Below the pieces are notes generated by a model. It was not told the origin of the DNA. It did not search any database and saw nothing but the letters and a program-made list of their open reading frames with translations. Both the position numbers and the translations under genes were made by a program. From Mercurialis annua (lineage: Eukaryota > Streptophyta > Magnoliopsida > Malpighiales > Euphorbiaceae), in contig NC_065574.1 of NCBI RefSeq assembly GCF_937616625.2, forward strand, positions 54,588,052 to 54,652,051: a stretch of 64,000 nt of DNA. Reading direction: 5' to 3'. Within the stretch, counting starts at the first letter, position 1. Every line of letters begins with the position of its first letter. This document shows positions 18,701 through 28,600 of this stretch, in pieces.

Positions 18701-21554
18701 ATTATATTTACTTTTACAAAAATTCTTAACTAATTTAATATTAATTATAAATAAAAAATTGATATAATTATAACAAATTTACTAATATATTCATTGACGT
18801 GTTATGTTACGAGTCACGTGCATAGCACGTAATGCGAAACTAGTTAATGAAAAAGAGACTTCTCTTTTCAAACTTTAATTGAATTTATTGATTGATTTAT
18901 TATTCTAAATTCCTTCTCTTTAAATAGAGAAGAATCCTTTCGTGATTACAATAGGTAATCTAAAAGAGTCCTAATTAGAATACGTATCTAAAAGAATCCT
19001 ATTCTAATAATAAAACATATACTATTACTAGATAAGAAATAAATTAAACTACTTCCTAAATAAGTCTAAGACTTATACTCCCTCCGTCCCGTTTAAGAAG
19101 TCCCATATTCTATTTTGGGATGTCCCATTTAAAAAGTCCCATTACTATTTTTAGAGTATTTTTTCATTGAATACCCCATTGTACCCTTATTTTAGTTATC
19201 TTAAAAGAGTTCTATGGAAAATTCCACTATCATTAATAGGGGCAAAACATGAAAAAACATGAAAAGACAAGAATAATTAATGTTTTCTTAATCTGTGTGT
19301 AAAGTCAAATGGGACTTCTAAAGTGGGACGGAGGGAGTATTTATTTACTAATTAAATATTTAATTTAAGCTAAGATATAGGAATATATTATGGCAGCTTA
19401 CAGCTATCATAACAGTTTTAGAACCATAACTTTTTTATTTAAGTATGAAAAAAATTGATTGTAGAAGTGGTGCCAATAGCATGAAAGTTTGTAGTATTTC
19501 AGGTGTGCGAGCTTGGATGGAGATGCTGATCGACTTGTTTACTTCACTGTGCTGGAAAGTAATAGCAGCAGGATTGATCTTGTTGATGGGGACAAGATAC
19601 TATCATTATTTGCTGTCTTCCTGAGGGAGCAATTGAGTGCTCTTAACAAGGAAAAAGATGAAAAACTCGATGACTGTTTTGAAGCTCGTTTTGGTGTTAT
19701 ACAGACAGCTTATGCTAATGGAGCTTCTACGGATTATCTCAAGCAATTAGGCTTAGAAGTTGTCTTTACCCCAACAGGAGTAAAATACTTGCATGAGCAA
19801 GCTGCTCGATATGATATTGGGATTTATTTTGAGGCCAATGGCCATGGTACTATCCTATTCTCAGAAAATTTCCTATCTCGGTTAGAGTCAAGATGCAATA
19901 AGCTATCTTCAGAATATAAAGGTAATTTCTTGGATGATATTGTACTTATTTAATTAGAAAATTGAAGTTCAAACTAAGTTGTTTCATCGACTCAGGTTCG
20001 GAGCAACATAATGCTGCTTTGAGACTATTAGCGGTTAGTAAAGTGATGAACCAAGCTGCCGGAGATGCTTTAAGTGGTTTGCTCTTGGTGGAAGCCATTT
20101 TAAGACACAAGGGATGGTCAATACACAAATGGGGTGAACTTTACCATGATCTACCAAGCAGGCAACTTAAGGTCTCTGAAGGAATTTTATCTTCGAATTG
20201 TTGGTCGTGTTCATCTCGTAAATTCTTAATTTTTTATATTTACTGCAGACATTTAGTGTTAGTAAAGTAATCAGCAAAGAGCTATAGTGTTTCTTTATAT
20301 CTTCTATTTGGAAATTGATATTTCAAATGCTTCTTTACCAGGTCAAAGTTTTGGACAGAACTGCTGTTGTTACTGCAAATGCAGAGACTCTGGTTGTGAA
20401 ACCCCTTGGCATTCAAGAAGCCATTAATGCAGAAATCGGTAATTATCAATTCTTTAGGGGGTGATCTACGGATTTGGACTATTAATTACCAATATTTGCT
20501 TATGCAATTTTGTCTGCAAAAGACCAAAAACAAAGTTTTTATTCGTTTAGCTAATTTTCTATACCTGAAACATTGACATTGGTTTGGTTTTCTGCAATCT
20601 TCAATTTTGGTTCAAATCCTGAGTTTCTCCTGATTTAATATTTTAACTTAGAGTGTAATGCAGCATTTTAAAAGCGGGAATTACTGGCTTATTAAACAAA
20701 TTCAATTCATGAAATTAATTTCTTGTTAAGAAAACATGTCAGCTTATTTTTCTTGTTTTATTTGAACTCATTTTTCTTCTTTATATGTAGCTTCTAACTT
20801 CCGACTTAAAAGATTATGCATCGTCTGAACTTAAAACTATTGCAAACGTTCTAGATTATTTCTTTTCGATTCGATAAAATCCACACTAGTCATTATCTAA
20901 CAGAAACACGTCCGAAAAATTAACAAAAAGTAGGATACAATAAAAAACATTTCGTTTTTTTTACACTTATTTTTTTTTTATCGAAGGTAGAATTACACTA
21001 AGTTAGATGTTAGTTTTAGTATTCATTTTTTAATCAGCCCACTGGCTGTCCGAGGGGTGGGTCGAACGCACGCCCTCAGAAACATGCAATGTGAGCATTG
21101 CCAACTAGGCCAACACTCACTTGCTTTTTACACTTATTCATTTGCTTTATTTGTATTTCTTTTTTGTCATCACTACTGTCCTGCATTTTATAGAACAATG
21201 GAGCAAATGTACATATAAGCATGTAAATTCCAGCTGAACAAAATGGATAGCTAATATGAACCTTTTTACGCGTGAGCTATTTCGCTAATGTGCTGTGAAT
21301 CACCAAACACATTGTTATGGGGTTGTGCATATATTGTGTTTATGTAAGGTTGTGACATAATCAGTTAGCTAACCAAGTATCACTGTTGTTGTTCAGCGAA
21401 ATACAGTCACGGCCGATGTTTCGTTAGACCATCTGGTACAGAAGATGTTGTACGCGTATATGCAGAGGCATCCACTCAAGAAGCGGCTGATAGCCTCGCT
21501 AACGCTGTTGTTAAACTTGTCGACCGGCTCCTAGGATCTGGCAGTACCAGATAG
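15727..21554 (+). CDS. PAGM: Phosphoacetylglucosamine mutase (PAGM/DRT101-like)
   Basis: It interconverts GlcNAc-6-phosphate and GlcNAc-1-phosphate in the cytosol, on the path to UDP-GlcNAc for glycans and glycolipids. Nine exons join in frame to 561 residues: 15727-15787, 15870-16132, 17119-17238, 17394-17536, 17637-17885, 19503-19921, 19996-20171, 20342-20438, 21397-21554. All introns are GT-AG. Family marks are in order: YGTSGFR, phosphoserine loop TASHN (about residue 68), [10 protein letters not shown], metal loop DGDADR (encoded at the start of exon 6), the sugar-binding loop EANGHG in place of the hexose mutase form, and C-terminal phosphate-binding RPSGTED. Arabidopsis PAGM is about 556 aa, so the model is full length. 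Introns 2, 5 and 8 are enlarged by transposable elements, yet every splice site is intact. Confidence 0.93.
16228..16600. mobile_element. hAT-like MITE in mutase intron 2, 8-bp TSD
   Basis: The ends are CTAAGTAGCACGGAAAC and GTTTCCGTGCTTCTTAG, inverted repeats with one mismatch in 17. Both sides carry GTGAAATA (16220-16227 and 16601-16608), an exact 8-bp duplication as made by hAT transposases. It is 373 bp and non-coding. Related CGGAAAC/GTTTCCG-rich fragments occur at about 4322-4421, 34889-35060 and 59903-60080. Confidence 0.75.
16661..17035. mobile_element. MITE with AACCGAACC-type terminal repeats in mutase intron 2
   Basis: It starts GGGGTGTGCGTCGATC, and the right arm (ACCAAACCAAATTAAAATTT, then GGTCGATTAATTC) is its imperfect inverse. 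The GGGGTGTGCATCGG-like terminus is common among plant MITEs. The right boundary is approximate and I could not identify a TSD. Confidence 0.5.
18285..18843 (+). mobile_element. Non-autonomous Helitron, copy 1, in mutase intron 5
   Basis: The 5' end is TCTATACTATATATAAAAGC. The 3' end is ACGTGCATAGCACGT, a 6-bp stem with a 3-base loop, then AATGCGAAACTAG. Host bases A and T flank it, as expected for a Helitron inserting between A and T (5'-TC, 3'-CTRR). It is 559 bp, non-coding and close in sequence to the inverted copy at 42667-43536. Confidence 0.8.
19078..19337. mobile_element. Stowaway-type MITE in mutase intron 5
   Basis: The ends are CTCCCTCCGTCCCGTTTAAG and the inverse, GTGGGACGGAGGGAG. 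TA flanks both sides. It is 260 bp and has no coding capacity. It lies about 165 bp before the acceptor of exon 6. Confidence 0.8.
20972..21124 (-). mobile_element. tRNA-derived SINE in mutase intron 8
   Basis: On the minus strand the head reads GTTGGCCTAGTTGGCAATGC (A-box region), followed about 35 bp later by GTGCGTTCGACCC (B box). The body ends in an A-rich tail (at 20972-20980 on the + strand as T-run). Both flanks carry TTTTTACACTTATT (20958-20971 and 21125-21138), a perfect 14-bp target duplication. It is not a tRNA gene: there is no cloverleaf beyond the two promoter boxes. Confidence 0.75.
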
Positions 21555-21916
21555 AATTTCTCTTGCATCAACATGATGACTAAATCATTAAAATAGATAA
21601 GGTTCTGATTTCACCGACTTGAATTTTCGATTTTATACTGTTAACGGATGTTCATGTTGATGTTTGCGGTGTTTCCAAGGACATATTTAAATACTTTTCC
21701 ATTATATAGATTTAAAATTTAGATTTGAAATGTTGCTTCAAGAATAAGAGAGGCCAGAAAAATTGGTAACACAAACATCTTGATTACTACTTACTGCTTA
21801 GTTTACTTTTTAAAGTTTGGTATCTATCTTAATTTGTTGACTTTAGAGATTATATTGCTGCTAGAACTCTTTTACATTATCTTTTACACACATGCCTACA
21901 ATTTGTTGGCTGTAAT

Positions 21917-22333
21917 TAGGGTGCAACCGAGTCGAGTCGACACACTGCCAAGCTCGAGCTCGGCTCGACTCTAAAATCTGAAGCTCGATACTCTGCTTGA
22001 ACTCGATCGAGTTTCATTTTAGAAGTTCGAGCTTGAAGTCGATAGAATAATTGAGACTCGAGCTGAACTCAATTATCTATATAAATATTTAAAATATAAA
22101 TTTTAATATAAAAATAAAGGTATTATTGTAAATATATATAAATATAAAGGGTAAAAACGTAAATTAACTAAAGCTTGATTAGGCTCCCGAGCTCATCCAG
22201 TCAAGTATTTTGGAGCTCGAACTCGACTTGGTAATTAACTCGAGTCGAACTCGAGCTTGACTCGATATGAGTCGAGTCAATTCGTGTTAATCCCCAGTAG
22301 CTTGCGAGTTGGCTCGACTAGGTTACACCTCTG
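21917..22333. mobile_element. hAT-type MITE with CTCGAGCTCGACTCG-rich inverted arms
   Basis: The ends are TAGGGTGCAACCGAG and CTAGGTTACACCTCTG in inverse orientation. The flanks share CTGTAAT (21910-21916 and 22335-22341), a 7- to 8-bp duplication. Both arms are built from repeated GAGTCGAG and GAGCTCGA words around an AT-rich centre. It is 417 bp and non-coding. Confidence 0.65.
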
Positions 22334-22341
22334 ACTGTAAT

Positions 22342-23130
22342 GTTGGCATGCTACCTATTAAAATCCTAATTAACCACTATTTTTAAACTACATTGCTCAA
22401 GAATTGAAACCATGGCAAAAAGCTACTTTGCTGTCAAGGTATGCATTTGGTTAGAACTGAACTAAACCGAATCAAAATTTTAATTTATTTCAAAACCAAA
22501 CTAATATGGTGTTTTTTTTAGAGAAAACTCAGGAGAAAGTCTCAGATGATGCTCACCTTAGTTTCTCTATTTTAAGCTCCTCATATGACCTCTGCTTTTG
22601 GATTTATGCAAAAATGGCCGTCATAGAATTAGAAATGAAGAGAAAATACTTGTCATGCACACAAATAAGTCATGCATAGGCATAGCCACTGTCCTTATGC
22701 AGAAACTTGGCAATCCGCATGTACTTGAACATTTATTTGAACCCGAAACTTGGCTGTCCGCATGTTCTTTTCTCGACACCAAATCATATTTCTCTTCACA
22801 TCCCAAAATACAAAGGGTATGGTTCGGTTTTTGCACACCCCTACTCGATAGCGGCAGCCAAGTTGGACTGTATAGCAATATCATTTGAGTCGTAATCATG
22901 ATAATGATAGCTGAGAACAGAGGAAACTTAATTTTCTTTTGCTTCCTAGATCAAGTGGTTTGAGTAGCCTACAAAGTTAGACTGGTCAAATCTTGCTGAG
23001 TTTCCAGCACAATTAACAGCTATTTTTAGTCTAATTATTTAGAAAGAAACCTCATCTCATAGCTTCAGCACAGGAAAATATATAAATGTTAAACTTTCTT
23101 TTAAGTTAATTAGTTTTCTTTTCCAGATCG
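22342..23130. other. Upstream region of the purine permease gene
   Basis: No supported gene. A leader exon could lie here, because the coding exon begins straight after an acceptor-like TTTTCCAG at 23126. A short ATG-containing block with a donor at 22439 is out of frame with the permease. No TATA motif stands out. Confidence 0.3.
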
Positions 23131-23137
23131 AGGCTTC

Positions 23138-24514
23138 ATGGATGGTCCTCGTGAGCTGCAACCAGAAATCACAGGTTAGTTTGTAACTTGTGTTATTTTT
23201 AACATATAGAAATGTGTCTGAAACGAGTGATCGACGTTAAAGTTCATTCTATTTTCCTATTCCAATGCTATTGATAGGCATATTTGAATCTTTTTCTGCT
23301 TCAATTTAAACAAACGGCTACAATTGAAACTGAACATTGCAAAATGGGCTAAAAGCGACGATTTTGAAAAATATATATAATGTATTTTTTGTGTTGGATT
23401 TTCAGCTTCTGTGGAGGAAGCCTCAAAAAATGAAGTCTCTGTTAATCAACATCGCAGGCTGCTTCCTAAACTTGTAAATTATAACCGGTGGTTACGCATT
23501 GCTTTCTATACAATCTTCCTTCTCTCAGGCCAATCTGCTGCAACTCTTTTGGGAAGATTATATTATGACAAAGGTGGTAATAGCAAATGGATGGCAACAT
23601 TTGTTCAATCTGCTGGCTTCCCTTTACTTCTTCCCCTCCTTTTCTTTTTCTCATCTCCCACTAAATCCCCAAACTTCACCTCTAAAACTAAGCCAAAACT
23701 ATCCACCCTTTTGCTTCTTTACCTCGGGTTTGGCCTACTTTTAACCGGCGACAACTTGATGTACTCGTACGGACTCCTATACCTTCCGGTCTCGACTTAT
23801 TCGCTTCTATGCGCAACTCAGCTGGCCTTTAACGCGCTCTTCTCCTTCTTCATCAATTCGCAGAAGTTCACCATTTTGATATTCAATTCAATATTTCTAC
23901 TGACTGTTTCCGCCTCCCTTCTCGCAGTTAACGCAGACTCCGAAAATTCTTCGGGGATCTCTAAAGCGAAATACGCAGTTGGATTTCTGTGCACAGTCGG
24001 CGCATCTGCAGCGTACTCTCTATACCTTTCGTTACTGCAGCTAGCTTTCGAGAAGGTGATAAAGAGCGAAACATTCTCTGCTGTTCTTGATATGCAAATA
24101 TATCCGTCATTCGTTGCAACTTGTGGCTGTGTCGTAGGCATCTTCGCTAGCGGAGAATGGAAATCCTTTGAAACCGAGATGAAAGGATACGAAAAAGGTA
24201 GCGTTTCGTATCTGATGACTCTCATTTGGACTGCTATTAGTTGGCAAATTTGCTCCATTGGTTTGTTGGGGTTGATTTTTGAAGTATCCTCTCTTTTTTC
24301 CAATGTGATTAGTACATTGGCCTTGCCAATTGTTCCCATTCTTGCTGTGATATTTTTTCATGATAAGATGGATGGAGTGAAGGTTATAGCCATGCTGATG
24401 GCTGTGTGGGGCTTTTTTTCATATGGTTATCAGCATTATATTGATGATGTTAAATCTAAGTCAAGTCATAATTCTGCTAATGAGGCTGCTTCTGGTCAAG
24501 TAGAAATTTGTTGA
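23138..24514 (+). CDS. Purine permease (PUP family)
   Basis: A plasma-membrane proton-coupled carrier of the drug/metabolite transporter superfamily. PUP members move adenine, cytokinins, pyridoxine or alkaloids, and the substrate cannot be told from sequence. Two exons (23138-23174, 23406-24514) give 381 residues. A short hydrophilic N terminus (MDGPRELQPEI) precedes WLRIAFYTIFLLSGQSAATL (TM1) and LGRLYYDKGGNSKW, the PUP signature. About ten hydrophobic segments follow, ending at WGFFSYGYQHYI. The small first exon that splits the N-terminal tail is usual for the PUP10-like branch. The acceptor just upstream (23126) suggests an additional 5'UTR exon. Nothing is truncated. Confidence 0.88.
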
Positions 24515-24675
24515 TTTAATTATTAGTTTGTAACTATATATGTAAGGGAGTGTAGGACTTGAGATTGATTGATATGGTAATAAGAAAGAGGGATGGTATA
24601 TAATACAATGTTTTTATACTATTTTTTTTATAATTCATGTGATATTATTTTATTGTTAAAATGATTTTTTTTATA

Positions 24676-25000
24676 GGGAAAACAAATTTATCTACCTAAT
24701 GTTTTTGCTAAATGTATCACGATTTTTAAATCTTGTCAGTTTGATTCATCATCTTTTAATTTTTTTGCCAAATATATCAACGATTCATTTGAAGCTGACA
24801 TAACATGATGTTGTTTAAGCCACATAGGATAAATTTGTACATATAGATAAATAACATTGCGCCACATCAGTTCAAAACGAGTCATGGGTATATTTGACAA
24901 AAATTGAAAAAAATAATGAATTAAACTAGCAAGATTTAAAGATCGTCGTATACTTGACAAAACACTGAAGTTATGGGGGATAAATTCATTTTGCCTTTTT
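24676..25000. mobile_element. Foldback MITE in the 3' flank of the permease gene
   Basis: The left arm (GGGAAAACAAATTTATCTACC, then CACGATTTTTAAATCTTG) recurs inverted on the right (CAAGATTTAAAGATCGTCG, then ATAAATTCATTTTGCC). Arms are about 130 bp with scattered mismatches. It starts 160 bp after the stop codon and may be transcribed in the 3'UTR. No clear TSD. Confidence 0.6.
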
Positions 25001-25498
25001 GATATCAAGAGTTTTGATCATTTTTCAAATAGATTCTTAAATTATGATCAGTCAGTTTTGCAAATATTATGGCTTATGTACTAAACTCTCAAAACCTTTT
25101 TTTTTGGGTCATGCAGTCCTCATTTTAACCTCTTCTAAACCGAAATAAAAGATAATTGTGTAAAATAGTTATTTTTAAATTAAAAACTAAATCATTAACT
25201 ATAAAAATTAATTTTAAAAATAAGTAAAATTTGGAGCTCTCAATTGGCAAAACTAACATATGAAAATGTTTAAATTATTTTTTAGAAATTTATTTTATTT
25301 AATCAAATTTTGAAATAGATTTTATTTAGTAAATAAAATTTAATTAAATTAATTAGAGTTTGTAATTATTGATTTTCTTTTATTACCATTTTTTAAAAAA
25401 AAAAACTGCCATTTTTGAGTTCAAAATTCAAGTTTCAGTCACGAGCCAGTCCACAAAAATTCAAACCAACCAAACACAACTCTAAGAACGTGGCGCAC

Positions 25499-25507
25499 TA
25501 TATATAT
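25499..25507 (+). promoter_or_regulatory. TATA box of the dynamin gene
   Basis: TATATATTA lies about 160 bp before the start codon and is followed by a pyrimidine-rich leader (CTTCTTCTTCACTGC). The placement fits a plant core promoter. Confidence 0.45.
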
Positions 25508-25664
25508 TACAGTTACAGAATCTCAGGCAGTGAGTAACGACTTGTTTTTCAAAATAGCTTCTCTAATACTCTACCAACTCACTATCTACTTCTTCTTCAC
25601 TGCATGCTTTCTTCTTCTCTTCTCCATTTTTCCAAATTCAAATTCAAATTCAAATCCTCCGTTA

Positions 25665-28600
25665 ATGGCGGCGACTATGGAGAGCTTGATCGGCCTCGTT
25701 AACAGAATACAACGAGCATGTACTCTCCTCGGCGATTATTACGGCGCCGGCGATGCTACGGCTTCGTCTTTGCCTACTCTTTGGGAGTCTCTTCCTTCCG
25801 TTTCCGTCGTCGGTGGTCAGGTCGTTTATCTCTCTGTTTCTGCATTTGCGTTTAACGGTTCCGTTACGGAAATGAAACTTAATGCGGTTTTTGTTTGTTT
25901 ATGATAGGTTAGGTTTTAAGGCTGTTGTATTTGAATTTGAATTGTGTAGTTTTGGTGTATAATATATATATTTTTTACTTAAACGGTGTCGTCGTTTGCA
26001 GAGTTCTGGAAAATCATCGGTGTTGGAGAGTATTGTTGGCCGTGATTTTCTTCCCAGAGGCTCAGGTATTCATGTATTTTATAATTATTATTATTCTAAT
26101 ACTGTTTTATTTTATATAAAATATAGACTTATTCGATGTTAGTTAATGTTAGCGGACTTAGCGGAGATTAGTTAGTATTTTAATTCATTTTAAACCAGGC
26201 AAACCACAGTCTGAGGAGAATCGAGGGGTAAAAGTTTACTTTAGACACAAAATAAATAAGACTTTTGAAATTGTAATTTTTTTGCTGGTCAAATTCTATT
26301 TGATGTTGTGCAATGTATTCAGGTATTGTGACAAGAAGGCCTTTGGTGTTGCAACTGCACAAGATAGAAACAGGGGTAGAAGAGTATGCAGAGTTTCTTC
26401 ACTTACCCAAGAAAAGAATCACAGATTTCTGTATGTCATTCATTTATGCAACTTTGCATTATTAATCTTATTATAAGATTTATTTGTATTTGCCTTTTAA
26501 TTTTTAATGAACAATTATAATATCAGCTTGTAAAAGAGAAGGAAATCATAAGTTCAAACTAAATAATTGAGTATTCTAATGCACTTAAGTAGCTATCATT
26601 TACAAATTCTTACTAAATAGAATGATAATAATCCACAAAAGTCGGATTGTTTTAATTAATTCATTTTTTTTAAAATGATTATTTAGTTATTTGTTTTAAG
26701 TGCTTGACCAGAGACTATAACCTACATTTTAAGAGGTGGACAGCATTAGAGCTTTTTTTGTTCTGTCAACTTTGTCATAGGAGAAGAAAGATAAATGGCA
26801 GTGTGATTTTTTTTTTCTTATAAAGTAATTTTGAACCATTTTATAAAAATCTGTCCAAGCATTTCTTGGAAGGAAAATGCAAATTACCAAAGGAAATGAA
26901 TGAATCCTTAGTGCAGAAAATGTTCCAATATAGTTGAGGATTTTAAAGTCTTTTCTCCAAGTTCCTGTAATCTTTGAAAAGAAATGCTTGCTGTGCTTAT
27001 TATATTGCCATCACAGTTTTATTTGCCATTTCACTTGGCATTATAAATTTCGACTTCTATTGTAGCTCCAATGTTCTGATAATATCTTAGATTCAGCCAG
27101 TACATTCTTTGAATAGTTTAACTTTGATGCCTCTTTTTCATTTCACGGAGTCCTTTTGTTGATCACAGAACAAAATTTTCACTGCCTTTTATGTTTTTGT
27201 TGATTCATTGCTCTCATTTTAGATGCTTGATTGAAAGTGTTCATCTGAAGTTTGAGACGGCATAATTGTTTTAGTTTCATGGAGTAATAGTCTGAAATAA
27301 GTAAAGGTACATTTGCAATATAACTCTCTTTTGTTTTATGTATAGCCGTGGTTCGACAAGAAATTCAAGATGAAACTGATAGAATGACCGGAAAGTCAAA
27401 ACAAATTTCTCCAGTTCCTATTCATTTAAGTATCTACTCTCCAAATGGTACATAAAAAAACAACCCTGTTACTCTCCAGGCTTCATATATCATGTATAGC
27501 ACATTTCATTTTGGTTACGTCGTGATGGAATTATAAATAACTTCATTTTTTTCTTCTCTTCCTCTTCTTTCATGCAGTTGTCAATTTGACATTGATAGAT
27601 TTGCCTGGCTTGACGAAGGTTGCTGTTGGTATACTCAACTAGCCCTGCCTCCAGTTATTACATTTCGTTTCTTCAATTAAAAATGAGATACTATCAGTGT
27701 TAGTTCCTAAATTATTTATATTTCTAGCTTTTATAATTTGTAAACTGGAGTTTCTGTCATTTACAGAGGGACAGCCAGAGAGCATTGTTAAGGACATAGA
27801 GAATATGGTTCGCTCATATGTGGAGAAGGTACTTAAAATTTAATGCTTAAGCAGAACATAGATTAAGGTTACCACCTGATTGGAATATGACATATTTATT
27901 TATTACATTGATATCCTTCATTGCAATCCATTCAAATTGGCCATAATCTAAGAGCTTCTATACCTTTCTTCTCTTAATACTATCGGTGGAAGTTCTTTTA
28001 AACAATTACCAGATGGTATTCCAAATACAAATTAGTTGTTTCCACCTCTTCATATAGCAGCTCTTTTCCTTTCTTCTGCAAAGGTTAGGCAGAAGGGAAA
28101 TTGCTGTTCTCATTGCTATCATTAGAATTCTTTACTTATTTTGACAGAATGCAAATACTTTTCTTTTGATAATGGGTTTTTTCATTACTGGACTGCAGCC
28201 AAACTGCCTTATTCTCGCCATATCACCGGCAAATCAAGATATAGCAACATCCGATGCTATCAAACTCTCTAGAGAAGTAGATCCAACAGGTGCTATTTTC
28301 CTCATCTTCTTTCATCCATTTCTCATTCTGACTTCTTTTATTGTAATAAAGTTAAGAGTTATTTCTAATTGCAGATTAGCTTAATAGCATTCTTTTTAAG
28401 TAAAAATGTTTCCTAATTGTCCCCAGGTGAAAGGACATTTGGTGTGTTGACAAAGGTTGACTTGATGGATAAGGGAACAAATGCCTTGGATGTAAGGTTA
28501 CTCATAATTCTTAGTTAAATTTTGTTCATGTCTCATTGATGTTGTAGAATTCTAAATGCAGCAGAAGCAGAATTAAAGTATTTTGTTATATTTTGTGATT

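Noticed and set aside
21035..21115. tRNA gene on the minus strand
   Set aside because: A and B boxes are present, but the cloverleaf is absent and a 14-bp TSD frames the unit, so it is a SINE.
22412..22438. ATG block (MAKSYFAVK) followed by a donor GTATGC, as an alternative first exon of the permease
   Set aside because: Joined to the acceptor at 23126 it would be out of frame with the permease. A non-coding leader exon stays possible but is unsupported.
23818..24339. 173-codon frame antisense to the purine permease
   Set aside because: Mirror of hydrophobic codons in the real gene.
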